The position numbers and the translations under genes were made by a program. This document shows positions 23,878 through 32,562 of a stretch of DNA of 48,566 nt, one piece after another (the stretch's first letter is position 1; every line of letters starts with the position of its first letter). The notes beneath the pieces are model-generated. The model was not told the origin of the DNA and made no database searches. It was given only the letters and a program-made list of their open reading frames with translations. The DNA lies in contig JAJYXQ010000061.1 of the NCBI GenBank assembly GCA_021796385.1, positions 4,529-53,094 of the forward strand, in the 5' to 3' direction. Source of the DNA: Thermoplasmata archaeon. GTDB lineage: Archaea; Thermoplasmatota; Thermoplasmata; Lutacidiplasmatales; UBA184.

Positions 23878-25031
23878 CGGGTCCCTCCGGCGGACACCGC
23901 CACCGGCTCCTCCTTCCGCAAGGCTGCGACCTCCTCGGTGATGTCGATGCCCACCGGGCACCAAGTGATGCACCGGCCGCAACCGACGCAGCCCGATGTG
24001 CCGAATTGATCGTGCCATGAGGCGAGCTTGTGCGTGAGCCATTGACGGTAGCGGGAGGATGCGCTCGTGCGGACCGAGGTTCTCCCCTGATGGGTGAAGC
24101 CTAGGGTGAAGCAGGAATCCCACCGGCGCCACCGCTCCACCCGGTCTGCGTCCAGATCGGGTACCTCCTCCGTGGTGCTGCAGAAGCACGTCGGGCAGGC
24201 GAGGGTACAATTGGTGCACGTGAGGCACCGCTTTCCGACATCGGTCCATCGAGAGTGCTCGGGCCGCCCGAGGAGCAGGTCGCGCAAGCCGACCGCGTTC
24301 ATGGTCCGACCCATGGATGCGGTGGTTTTCTCCAAGAGGTCGTCGACCGCACGGATGTCCGCCTCGGTGGCGGGTCGTAAGGGGAGATCGGTGGCCAGCT
24401 CCGCTCCGCGCTCGGACCCCACGTCGACCAGAAAGTAGTGGGCGGAGCCGGTGAGGATCTCGGTGAGAGCCAGGTCGTGGTCTGCCTCGACTCGGGGGCC
24501 TGTCCCCATCGATGCGCAGAAACAGGTGTTCCCGGCCTGAGTGCACTGGACCGCGATCCGGAAAGCCTCCGACCGCCGTTGATGGTACCCCGGGTCCTTG
24601 AATGCCCCGTCGAAGACTCGGTCTTGGATCCGGATGGCGGCGAGCTCGCACGCCCGGACGCCGAGAAAGGCATACCGGGGCTCCGGCTCCGACCGGGGCA
24701 GGATGTGAAAACCCTCGGGAGATCGTTCCGCGGTCCACAGGCGTTCGTGTGCGGGAAAGAGGTACTTCTTCCAACTGTGGGGACCCACGGTGTAACCGAA
24801 GAGGGCGCCGTCGTCTCTTCGCTCGAGCCGGTAGGTCCCCGCCTCTTGACGATCCGTCCACCCGATGGGCAGGTCCTCGACCCGGGAGATCGGACCGTAG
24901 ACGATGGCACCGTCCCGCACCACAGGACCCACCGTTACGTACCCTCGGATTCCGAGCCCTTCCAGCAGCCGGGGGAAATCCGAACGTTCCAGAACCAACC
25001 GGCTCCCGATGCTCCGGCGGACGGAGGACAT
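23874..25031 (-). CDS. hydB: hydrogenase/sulfhydrogenase iron-sulfur subunit (beta)
   Basis: A 385-residue subunit carrying two 4Fe-4S motifs: CLTCTNCTLACPTCFC near residue 260 and CVGCGRCITWCPVGID near residue 360. The first half is the HydB/anaerobic sulfite-reductase A-like domain, with LFGYTVGPHSWKKYLFPAHE, YAFLGVRACELAAIRIQDRV and GNTCFCASMGTGP. In group 3b enzymes this subunit passes electrons between the small subunit and the FAD subunit and supports sulfur reduction. The ATG at 25031 is chosen because a TATA-like box lies 26 bases upstream; it is the first gene of the operon. Confidence 0.93.
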   Translation of the reverse strand: MSSVRRSIGSRLVLERSDFPRLLEGLGIRGYVTVGPVVRDGAIVYGPISRVEDLPIGWTDRQEAGTYRLERRDDGALFGYTVGPHSWKKYLFPAHERLWTAERSPEGFHILPRSEPEPRYAFLGVRACELAAIRIQDRVFDGAFKDPGYHQRRSEAFRIAVQCTQAGNTCFCASMGTGPRVEADHDLALTEILTGSAHYFLVDVGSERGAELATDLPLRPATEADIRAVDDLLEKTTASMGRTMNAVGLRDLLLGRPEHSRWTDVGKRCLTCTNCTLACPTCFCSTTEEVPDLDADRVERWRRWDSCFTLGFTHQGRTSVRTSASSRYRQWLTHKLASWHDQFGTSGCVGCGRCITWCPVGIDITEEVAALRKEEPVAVSAGGTR

Positions 25032-25052
25032 GATAGGAACACAGGGAACGCG

Positions 25053-25061
25053 CATATAAAT
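25053..25061 (-). promoter_or_regulatory. TATA box of the hydrogenase operon
   Basis: ATTTATATG on the minus strand, the most AT-rich box in the region, centred 26 bases before the hydB ATG at 25031. It supports a leaderless ten-gene transcript running to 17607. Confidence 0.7.
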
Positions 25062-25120
25062 CGGGCCCGCCCCTTCTCATCCGTTTGAATTGGTGATCGA
25101 GGCCTTCCCCGAAACCCAAG

Positions 25121-25155
25121 AGAGGGTTCTCGAGAAGGGGCCCTTCAAACCCTCT
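25121..25155. repeat. nested inverted repeats upstream of the hydrogenase promoter
   Basis: AGAGGGTT (25121-25128) and AACCCTCT (25148-25155) form a perfect 8-base inverted repeat. Between them lie the palindrome TTCTCGAGAA (25127-25136) and GAAGGG-G-CCCTTC (25134-25146). The cluster sits 60-95 bases upstream of the hydrogenase TATA box, in the divergent region shared with the radical SAM gene, where an activator could bind. The rest of 25032-25352 shows no gene. Confidence 0.5.
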
Positions 25156-25352
25156 TCCTCCGGCAGGCTGGGACCATAGTCCCGGTGGACACCCACCGCG
25201 AGGAGCGCATCCCATCACAAGGGTCCTGGTATTACTCCTCGCTCGGGCGAAGAGGTGATCCTCGCCGAATGGGCGTCGGTCGTACTGAAACGACCAACCC
25301 TTTCTTCCCTACCGAAAACCGTAAGAGAGCCCCACCGCTCCCACGTTCGACC

Positions 25353-26414
25353 ATGGACCTCGAACAGGGACCGCATGTGCTCACGTGGGAACTGACCCGA
25401 GCGTGCGGTCTCAAGTGCCGTCATTGTCGGGCCAATGCGATTCCCCGACGTAACGCGCGCGAGCTCTCGCTCTCCGAGGTGGTCACGGTGCTCGACGATA
25501 TCGCATCGACGCTTGCACCGCCCCCGCTCATGGTCTTCACCGGTGGGGACCCGGTGGAACGCTCAGACCTTTCCGATATCCTGCGGGCGAGCGTGGCCCG
25601 CAACCTCCATACCGCCGTCTCCCCGAGCGTGACCCCGCTCCTCACTCGGAAAGTACTGGAGGAATGGAAAGAGATCGGGGTGAAGACGGTCTCGATCAGC
25701 ATCGATGGCCCCTCCCCGGCCATCCATGACCGCTTCCGGAGGGTGGACGGCACGTTCGCCGCATCCATCGAACGGGCGCGCGATGTACGGGACCTCGGCA
25801 TGGGACTCCAGGTCAACACATCGATCTGCGGAGATACCCTCCCGGGGGTGCCGGGGATGGGGGAGCTCGTCAAGGACCTGGGCGTGACCAGCTGGGAAGT
25901 GTTCTTTGTCGTCCCGACAGGACGGGGGAGAGTGCTTCCCAAGATCACCCGGGAGGCCACGGAATCGACCCTGAAGTGGCTGGCCACGTACGCGCAGACC
26001 GTGCGCTTCCGCGTCACCGCGATCGCCGCCCCGCAGTTCCGCCGGCTCATCTTGGAGAACGTCCCCGGGTCCCCGTGGCCCAAGTTCCCGGCGATTCGGG
26101 AGGCCCAGGGATTCGCTTTCATCGACCACCTGGGAGAGGTCTGTCCCAGCGGATACCTCCCGGTTTCAGCGGGCAACGTGCGGAGGACGCCGTTCTCGAA
26201 GCTCTATCGGGATTCGCCCCTGTTCCGACAACTTCGGGACCCCAACCGGCTCCAAGGGCGCTGCGGGGCGTGCGAGTACAAGCGGATCTGCGGAGGCTCC
26301 CGCGCCCGCGCGTATGCCGTCACTGGCGACCTCCAGGCCGAGGACCCTGCCTGCCCCTACGTCCCGGCCGGATGGGAAGAGCGGCCTTCCCTCGTACTCC
26401 CGGTGCACGCTTGA
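25353..26414 (+). CDS. AhbD-like radical SAM/SPASM protein
   Basis: A 353-residue radical SAM enzyme. The SAM/4Fe-4S motif is CGLKCRHC in WELTRACGLKCRHCRANA, followed by MVFTGGDPVERSDL (the GGD/GGE motif), TVSISIDGPSPAIHDRFR and LQVNTS. The C-terminal SPASM part has EVCPSGYLPVSAGNVR, RCGACEYKRICGGSRARAYA and DLQAEDPACPY. The family resembles AhbD, which decarboxylates iron-coproporphyrin III to heme, and related proteins of the TIGR04053 type; the GGD and CGGS variants fit TIGR04053 better. Nearby heme genes make a tetrapyrrole role plausible but not proven. The start is placed at MDLEQGPHVL by alignment to the family; the frame is open upstream to 25185. Confidence 0.85.
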   Translation: MDLEQGPHVLTWELTRACGLKCRHCRANAIPRRNARELSLSEVVTVLDDIASTLAPPPLMVFTGGDPVERSDLSDILRASVARNLHTAVSPSVTPLLTRKVLEEWKEIGVKTVSISIDGPSPAIHDRFRRVDGTFAASIERARDVRDLGMGLQVNTSICGDTLPGVPGMGELVKDLGVTSWEVFFVVPTGRGRVLPKITREATESTLKWLATYAQTVRFRVTAIAAPQFRRLILENVPGSPWPKFPAIREAQGFAFIDHLGEVCPSGYLPVSAGNVRRTPFSKLYRDSPLFRQLRDPNRLQGRCGACEYKRICGGSRARAYAVTGDLQAEDPACPYVPAGWEERPSLVLPVHA

Positions 26415-26454
26415 GCGAACCGGCCACACACACTCTACCCGGGGTGGCCGGACA

Positions 26455-27705
26455 TTGAACCCCGGAACGCTCGACATATCCTTAACCTCCGCCCGACGCC
26501 TGGCGGTCACCAAGCAACATCTGTCGGGCCGGTTGCCCCGCAAACCCACCCGGGATGCGCTCTGTGCCGTGGTACGGGACATCGCCTACGTTCAGTGGGA
26601 CCCTGTCAGCATCGTGGCGCCCTCCCACATCATCTCCCTCTGGGCTCGACTGGGCGATTTTCAGCCTTCGGACCTCGAACGCCTGCTCTGGCAGGAAAAG
26701 CGGCTCTTCGAACACTGGACCCCCATGGCCTCCATCGTGCTGACCGAGGATTACCCCCTGTACTATGCTTTGATGCGAAGGTATCCCACCTCGCTCTCCC
26801 ACTCCTGGGGAGCCCAGCGGGACAGGGCAAGACGGTTCCTCGCCCGGCATTCGGCCCTGCGCAAGAGGATGCTCAAGGAGCTTCAGGGAGGGCCGCTCGG
26901 GGTGCGCGATTTTGGAGAGCACCTACGGACGAAGCGCTCGAGCGCGGAATGGGCCCCGAACAGTGACGTTTCCGAAATGCTCTTCCATCTGCTGATGAGC
27001 GGCGAGGTGATGGTCGTAGGCCACGAGGGGAACCAGAACATCTGGGGCTTGACGGAAGGCTTCCTACCCCACGGGACCGAACGGGGGATGTTCACGATGG
27101 AGGAGTTCGAGCGGAGGGCGGCCCAGCGCGCCCTTCGGGCCTTGGGCACGGCCACTCCGAGGGAGATCACCCACTATTTCGTCCGGGGTCGCTATCAGGA
27201 CCTCGGCCAGACGCTCGCCCGATTGGAAACGGATTCCTTGATCCAACGGGTGCGGATCGAAGGATTGGGGACCCGGGAGGTGCGCTACATCCACCGTGAG
27301 GACGTTCCCCTCTTGGCCTCGATGGAAGGGCGTGCCTTTGTCCCGCGCATGGCGCTTCTCCCGCCGTTCGACAACCTCCTTTACGATCCGGTCCGGACCC
27401 AGCGGCTCTTCGGCTTTGCCTACGTCCGGGAACAGTTCCTGCCAAAGGAAAAGAGGCGTTTCGGGACCTACGTGCTCCCCATCCTCTGGGGCGAGCGGCT
27501 AATCGGACGCATCGACCCGAGCCTAGACAAGGCGACAGGACGGCTCCGCATCCACGCGGTTCACGCGGAACCCGACGCACCTGACGACCCCGGGGTCGCG
27601 GACATGATCCGCGCGACCATCGAGGGGTTCGCACGGTTCCTCGGCGCGAACGAAGTCGAGTACTCCCCCCGGGTCCCGACGTTCTGGAAAGCTTCACTGC
27701 ATTGA
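26455..27705 (+). CDS. ycaQ: YcaQ/AlkX-type winged-helix DNA glycosylase
   Basis: A 416-residue protein of the HTH_42 family (formerly DUF1006), whose members such as E. coli YcaQ unhook DNA interstrand crosslinks and alkylated bases. Recognisable parts: ISLTSARRLAVTKQHLSG at the N-terminus, YVQWDPVSIVAPSHIISLWA (the family Q-x-D region), LFEHWTPMASIVLTEDYPLY, ALRALGTATPREITHYFV and PRMALLPPFDNLLYDPVRTQ, then WGERLIGRIDPSLD. The start is the TTG at 26455, 38 bases after the radical SAM stop; no ATG fits without a long overlap. It may be co-transcribed with the radical SAM gene, although the functions look unrelated. Confidence 0.87.
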   Translation: MNPGTLDISLTSARRLAVTKQHLSGRLPRKPTRDALCAVVRDIAYVQWDPVSIVAPSHIISLWARLGDFQPSDLERLLWQEKRLFEHWTPMASIVLTEDYPLYYALMRRYPTSLSHSWGAQRDRARRFLARHSALRKRMLKELQGGPLGVRDFGEHLRTKRSSAEWAPNSDVSEMLFHLLMSGEVMVVGHEGNQNIWGLTEGFLPHGTERGMFTMEEFERRAAQRALRALGTATPREITHYFVRGRYQDLGQTLARLETDSLIQRVRIEGLGTREVRYIHREDVPLLASMEGRAFVPRMALLPPFDNLLYDPVRTQRLFGFAYVREQFLPKEKRRFGTYVLPILWGERLIGRIDPSLDKATGRLRIHAVHAEPDAPDDPGVADMIRATIEGFARFLGANEVEYSPRVPTFWKASLH

Positions 27706-28062
27706 GGGCAGGGGGAACGATTGCGCCGCTCGCTCCTTGGGGTTCTTGCGGGAGCGTGGCATACGTTCCCCACCGCAGAAGTTGTCCCCACCGGGGCAAC
27801 GAAGGGGGGATAGGCTGAATCGGCGGAGAGTTCCCCCGCCAAGAGGCGGTGGGGGACGCCACGTCTCTCAGGAATACGATCTTCCTGAAGCCGAGAGCCG
27901 TCGACAGTTCCCTTTTCGGCAGGTGAGGGAATCTCGATGGAATGAGGCAGCCGCAAGTAGGATAGGAACTCCGTTTTCATTCTACCGTGATCAGGCCGCA
28001 GGAGGCGCTCGATCCTTGAGGCCATCAACCTAGCCCGCCTCCCCGGAATCTCCCTCCATGCG
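27706..28062. other. strongly structured intergenic region, possible non-coding RNA
   Basis: No recognisable protein. Successive hairpins: CGCTCC/GGAGCG (27731-27756), GTTG-t-CCCC/GGGG-CAAC with a 3-base loop (27781-27800), CCCCCGCC/GGCGG-t-GGG around AAGA (27833-27853), TCAGGAA/TTCCTGA (27868-27888), GCCGA/TCGGC (27890-27920) and AATGA/TCATT (27941-27981). The density exceeds anything else between genes in the window. A minus-strand frame (27561-28181) is open here but matches no family and overlaps the YcaQ gene. It does not show the conserved segments of RNase P or SRP RNA. It could be an unrecognised RNA or a degenerate mobile element. Confidence 0.4.
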
Positions 28063-28070
28063 TTATATAC
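28063..28070 (+). promoter_or_regulatory. TATA box of the beta-propeller surface protein
   Basis: TTATATAC is centred 27 bases before the ATG at 28093, consistent with leaderless transcription. Confidence 0.65.
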
Positions 28071-28092
28071 GCACCCCATCTTCCCCCATCGC

Positions 28093-31000
28093 ATGTCAAG
28101 GCACCTCACCCCGCCCCTCGCCTGCCTCCTCGTGCTGGTTCTCCTAGGGTCCTCGCTTGCCGCCGCCCCGGCTTCGCTCACACACTTCCCTGCGACTTCC
28201 CGAACCGTTCTCCCTTCTTCCCCAGCCCTTCCCGCGTACCCGCTTCGCTCCGCCTATCCCGTGACATTCCTTGAGTACGGCCTTCCTTCCGGCACGAACT
28301 GGACAGCGACCTTGAACGGGACGAGCTCCACGTCATCCTCAGTCTCGATCACGTACAACATGCCGAACGGCAGCTACCTCTTCTCCATTCCGTCCGTTGT
28401 CGGCTACTCGCCAACCCCATCGTCGGGGAACGTTCTCGTGGCAGGAGCGGCGTTCGAGGTCCCGGTTCATTTTGTCGCGGCCCTCGTTGGGAACACCCTC
28501 TCACTGTACAACAATACCCTCATGCCCGGGAATGCGACCGCGCAAAGCGGGATCCAACCCATCTCCGATGCCTTCGATCCAGCCCACGGGACCCTCTTCG
28601 TCGATGACTACGCATCGGACAACGTGGCGGAGGTGGATGTCGGGACGGGGGCTGTGGTCGGATACACCCCGCTGTCCGGGACCCCTTGCGGGATCACCTA
28701 CGACAACCGCTCCGACTCGCTCTACGTCTCGGTGATGTCCCGCGGCACCGTGGCCGTCCTCAATGGGACCACTGGCACCGTCTCTACGTACCTCAAGGTG
28801 GGCAATTCGCCGTGCTCGATCGCCTATGACCCGGTGAACGGAGACGTTTACGTGGCGGACACCGCGAGCAACAACATCGCGGTCGTGGACGCCGCCACCG
28901 GCTCCATTGCGACCTACATCCCGTTCAACGCTTCGAAGGCGCTAACCTTCGACCCCCAGACGGGGCAGGTCTTCGCGATCGCCTCGTCTCCCTCCACCCT
29001 CGCCGAGATCAATGGGACCACTCAGGTGATCACCACCGCGGTTGCCGCCCCGTCGGGGGCGGCCGCCGTAGTGTACGATCCGAACGATCATGACCTCTAT
29101 GTGGCGAGCTCTTCGCTCGACCTCGTGCGGGTCTTCAACGCCGCGACCTTGGCGACCTTGGGCAATGTCTCCGTGGGGTCGACCCCGCTCTCCGTGGTCT
29201 ACGATCCCGTCGGCTCCGGGGTGTATTGCGCCAACTCGGGCTCGGGCAACGTCTCCCGCCTCAATGGCGTTCGTCTCAACGGCACGATCCCGGTGGGCAA
29301 GGACCCCGGTGGCACCGCGGTGGATCCCGCGACCGGCGTCGTCTATGTCTCCGACCGCGGTAGCAATCTCGTCACCAAGGTCTCCCCCACATCAAACCGT
29401 TCGACCGGGGAAATCTTGACCGGTCTCTCACCCGATGCCAGCGCCTACGACCCCGCCGATGGAGACCTGCTCGTCGCTTACGCCTCGGCCGACACCCTAG
29501 CTCTGATCAGCTCCACAACATGGAAACAAGTGGGATCGGTACCGGTGGGCTCCGCTCCTGATGCGGTTCTGTACGCGACCGGCCAAGGCAAGGTCATCGT
29601 CGCCAACGCGGATTCGGACAACCTGACGATCCTCAACGCCACCACCCTCACCAGGATCGCCACGGTCCCTGTGGGGTCGGCCCCCTCATCCCTCGCCTAC
29701 GACCCCGCGACCTCCATCGTCTTCGTCACGAACTCGCTCTCCGGGAACGTGAGTGAGGTCAACGCCGGTACGGACGCTCTGGTTGGAAGCCTCGCAACGG
29801 GAGGCAGCCCGTACCCGGCCTTCTTTGATCCGGCCACCGGGAATCTCTATGTGGGTGGCATCACGGCGAGCACGCTCACGGTCTTTGATCCTTCATCCGG
29901 TCGGGCGACCGCCAACCTCACCGTGGGGTCGGATCCATCGGCGGTCACCATGGACCCCACCACAGGCTATCTGTACGTGGCAAATTTCGCCTCGAACTCG
30001 GTGAGCGTCGTGAACGGCACGGACAATGCGGATGTGACGAGCATCGCCGTGGGCTCTTCCCCCGCTTCGGCCACGTACGTTCCGGGGACGGGCGGCGTCT
30101 ACGTGACGGACCTTTCCTCGAACGACCTCTCCGTGATATCAACGCGGACCCTGGCCCTGCAGGGAACGCTCCCGTTGAACAACGCCGCACCCGCCGCGAT
30201 CACCTCCCTCCCCTCTTCCCACGCCCTGGCGGTGGTCGATGAGCTCTCGGGGGCCATCTCGTTCGCCCTGACGGTCGCGCTTCCCTCGGTCTTTTCGGTC
30301 ACCTTCACGGAATCGGGGCTCCCCTCCGGGACCTCCTGGTCCGTGGACGTCGAAGGTACGTCCCTCTCCTCCTCCTCGACGGTGATCCGGTTCCTTTTGG
30401 AGAACGGCACCTACTACTATCAGGTGAACGGCGTGGCGGGGTTCATCGACACCCCAACTTCGGGTGACCTCCAAGTTCAGGGGACGGTGCAGAGCATTGC
30501 GGTCACCTTCACCAAGATCATCCCGGAATATACGGTCACCTTCACCGAGAACGGCCTGCCCCCGGGCACCAACTGGTCCGTGGTCCTGAACGGCACCCAA
30601 CAGAACACGACCACTTCGGTGCTCTCCTTCTCGATGCCGGCCGGGACATACTCCTACGCCATTGAGAGCGCCGTCGGGTACGGACCCTCGCCCCGCACCG
30701 GTACGCTGTCAGTGCAGACCACGAACGTGAACGTGAACGTGGCCTACAGACTACCGGAGTACAACGTCACGTTCGTCGCGAACGGGAAGCCCGCCGGGAT
30801 CGTCTGGTGGGTCAGTCTCTCCGGGCACCGGGAACAGGGCAACGCGAGCACGCTCAGCTTCACCGGATCCGAGGCCGAGACGAACGGAAGCTATGGTTTC
30901 ACCGTGTCGCCCGTCCCCGGTTACCTCTTGAGCGAATACGCAGGAACGGTCACTGTACGGGGGACGCCGGCACCGGTGACCGTGACGTTCACACCGACCG

Positions 31001-31488
31001 TCTATATGGTGGTGTTCACCGAGTCGGGCCTCCACGCGGGGACCAACTGGTCTGTGACCCTGAACGGGGTCACGCACTACGGGATCTCCTCCCCGATCTC
31101 TTTCGAACTGCCGAACGGGACCTACAATTACTCGGTGGGGAGGGAGTCCGGGTTCAACCGGCTGCCCACTGGAGGGCTCGTCACGGTGAACGGCGGAGGA
31201 CAGTCTTTACACGTGTCCTTCCTGAAACCCCCCGCGTCGGGAATCGCCGCCCTCCTGAGCTCTCCGGTGTTCTACGCGACCTTGGGTGCCGGGATCGCGG
31301 TGGTCGCGATATTCACATACTACATGCTCCGGCGGAAGCCCCGAACGGAGAGCGAGGAGGAAGGGGGAGATTCCGGCGAGGCAGCCTCTCCCGAGGAGGA
31401 CACGCCCGAAGGCTCGCCCGCTCCTCAAGAGCTCTCTTCCCCCCCTGAGAGGAAGGCCCTTCCTGAGAAGTCCCCTCCGGAGGATTGA
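28093..31488 (+). CDS. giant cell-surface protein: YVTN-type beta-propellers and 'ESGLPSGTNW' repeats
   Basis: A 1131-residue exported protein. A signal peptide (LACLLVLVLLGSSLAAAPAS) is followed by one Ig-like domain starting VTFLEYGLPSGTNW (about residue 57). Residues 135-730 hold about fourteen 42-residue repeats of the type 'YDPATSIVFVTNSLSGNVSEVN', consistent with two seven-bladed propellers. Four more 80-residue domains start near residues 735, 814, 891 and 973 (VTFTESGLPSGTSW, VTFTENGLPPGTNW, VTFVANGKPAGIVW, VVFTESGLHAGTNW). The third has a weaker core. A transmembrane helix near 1058-1078 (ATLGAGIAVVAIFTYYML) leads into an acidic, Glu/Pro-rich cytoplasmic tail. Many NxS/T sequons fit N-glycosylation. 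Probably an S-layer-associated or adhesion protein; ligand unknown. Confidence 0.9.
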   Translation: MSRHLTPPLACLLVLVLLGSSLAAAPASLTHFPATSRTVLPSSPALPAYPLRSAYPVTFLEYGLPSGTNWTATLNGTSSTSSSVSITYNMPNGSYLFSIPSVVGYSPTPSSGNVLVAGAAFEVPVHFVAALVGNTLSLYNNTLMPGNATAQSGIQPISDAFDPAHGTLFVDDYASDNVAEVDVGTGAVVGYTPLSGTPCGITYDNRSDSLYVSVMSRGTVAVLNGTTGTVSTYLKVGNSPCSIAYDPVNGDVYVADTASNNIAVVDAATGSIATYIPFNASKALTFDPQTGQVFAIASSPSTLAEINGTTQVITTAVAAPSGAAAVVYDPNDHDLYVASSSLDLVRVFNAATLATLGNVSVGSTPLSVVYDPVGSGVYCANSGSGNVSRLNGVRLNGTIPVGKDPGGTAVDPATGVVYVSDRGSNLVTKVSPTSNRSTGEILTGLSPDASAYDPADGDLLVAYASADTLALISSTTWKQVGSVPVGSAPDAVLYATGQGKVIVANADSDNLTILNATTLTRIATVPVGSAPSSLAYDPATSIVFVTNSLSGNVSEVNAGTDALVGSLATGGSPYPAFFDPATGNLYVGGITASTLTVFDPSSGRATANLTVGSDPSAVTMDPTTGYLYVANFASNSVSVVNGTDNADVTSIAVGSSPASATYVPGTGGVYVTDLSSNDLSVISTRTLALQGTLPLNNAAPAAITSLPSSHALAVVDELSGAISFALTVALPSVFSVTFTESGLPSGTSWSVDVEGTSLSSSSTVIRFLLENGTYYYQVNGVAGFIDTPTSGDLQVQGTVQSIAVTFTKIIPEYTVTFTENGLPPGTNWSVVLNGTQQNTTTSVLSFSMPAGTYSYAIESAVGYGPSPRTGTLSVQTTNVNVNVAYRLPEYNVTFVANGKPAGIVWWVSLSGHREQGNASTLSFTGSEAETNGSYGFTVSPVPGYLLSEYAGTVTVRGTPAPVTVTFTPTVYMVVFTESGLHAGTNWSVTLNGVTHYGISSPISFELPNGTYNYSVGRESGFNRLPTGGLVTVNGGGQSLHVSFLKPPASGIAALLSSPVFYATLGAGIAVVAIFTYYMLRRKPRTESEEEGGDSGEAASPEEDTPEGSPAPQELSSPPERKALPEKSPPED

Positions 31489-31545
31489 GACCTCCCCGGG
31501 GGGAGGGGTGGTCACCGACCTCGTTCGGAGGCTTTCAGGGAACCC

Positions 31546-32559
31546 ATGCCCAAGCGCTTTGTCATCGTACTCCTTTCCCATGGGGCCGCAGACCGGATGG
31601 AGGATATCGAACCCTACTATCGGCACATCCGAGGGGACCAGCCCGCGGTCCCGGCTGTTCTCGAGGCCCTCCGTCAGCACTATCGGGAGATCGGGGGCCG
31701 TTCCCCGCTGAACGCCATCACCCAAGCCACCGCAGCAGCTCTTGAGGAAGTGTTGGTCCGGCAGCACGGCGTAGGTAGCTTCCGGGTCTTCTACGGTTTC
31801 CGCCACACCCCCCCTTTTGCGGAAACGGTGATGTCCGAGGCCGGGTCCCAGACGGAGCGAGGTGTGCTCGCCATTCCGCTCGCCCCGCACGTTTCACGCT
31901 TCACGGAATTGGGATATCAGAAGGCCTTGGCTGCCGCACGGGCGGAGGCTCCGGACCGGGTCCCCGTTGCGCTCTCCGGACCCTGGCACCTCGAACCCGA
32001 ACTCGTGGAATTCTGGGCCAAGTCGGTGCACCGCGCGATCGATCGGCTGTTCCCCGAGGCACGTGCGGCCCCGAAGGTCCTGTTCACCGCCCACAGTCTC
32101 CCCGAGCGCATGCTGAAGGGATCGCCCTATCCCGGGCAGTTGGCCGAGGGTGCCCGCGCCATCGCCGAGCGGGCGGGGATCCCCCCGGAACGCTTCGAAA
32201 CCTGTTGGCAGAGTGCAAGCCCGGCAGGGGATGAGGGCTGGGCCGGTCCCGACCTTCTGGAGGTACTGCCCGGGATCGCCGCCCAGGGCAGCCGGGGCGT
32301 CGTCGTGGTGCCTCACGGGTTCGTCTCGGAACACCTCGAGGTGCTTTACGACCTCGATATCCGCGCCAAGAAGGCCGCGGAGGACCTCGGGCTCGGCTAT
32401 GCCCGGGCGGAGATGCCAAATGCTTCCCCTCTCCTCGTCTCGGCGCTGGCGAGCGTGGTGGAGGCGACGGTCTCCGGCCGGCGAGGCGGACCCTTCACCG
32501 TGGATCAAGCGAGCCTTCCCCAGGAACCTCTTCGTTCGACCCACCCTGGGTCTCTCTAG
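31546..32559 (+). CDS. hemH: ferrochelatase (proto- or coproporphyrin)
   Basis: A 337-residue enzyme inserting Fe2+ into a porphyrin. Family features: VIVLLSHGAADRMEDIEPYYRHIRG at the N-terminus, FRVFYGFRHTPPFAETV, LFTAHSLPERML carrying the catalytic His, ETCWQSASPAGDEGWAGPDL, and VVVPHGFVSEHLEVLYDLDI close to the C-terminus. The last 40 residues show no cysteine cluster, so no 2Fe-2S extension. It is followed after three bases by the porphyrinogen oxidase gene; the pair could work as CpfC plus CgoX on coproporphyrin or as HemH plus HemY on protoporphyrin. Confidence 0.95.
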   Translation: MPKRFVIVLLSHGAADRMEDIEPYYRHIRGDQPAVPAVLEALRQHYREIGGRSPLNAITQATAAALEEVLVRQHGVGSFRVFYGFRHTPPFAETVMSEAGSQTERGVLAIPLAPHVSRFTELGYQKALAAARAEAPDRVPVALSGPWHLEPELVEFWAKSVHRAIDRLFPEARAAPKVLFTAHSLPERMLKGSPYPGQLAEGARAIAERAGIPPERFETCWQSASPAGDEGWAGPDLLEVLPGIAAQGSRGVVVVPHGFVSEHLEVLYDLDIRAKKAAEDLGLGYARAEMPNASPLLVSALASVVEATVSGRRGGPFTVDQASLPQEPLRSTHPGSL

Positions 32560-32562
32560 ACC

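Noticed and set aside
23410-25218. 602-codon frame spanning hydB and the cNMP-domain gene
   Set aside because: Its first three quarters read off-frame through hydB; only the last 155 codons, after an ATGA overlap, are a real gene.
27561-28181. 206-codon minus-strand frame over the hairpin-rich region
   Set aside because: Overlaps both the end of the YcaQ gene and the start of the surface protein, has no family match and no promoter; the inverted repeats explain the sequence better.
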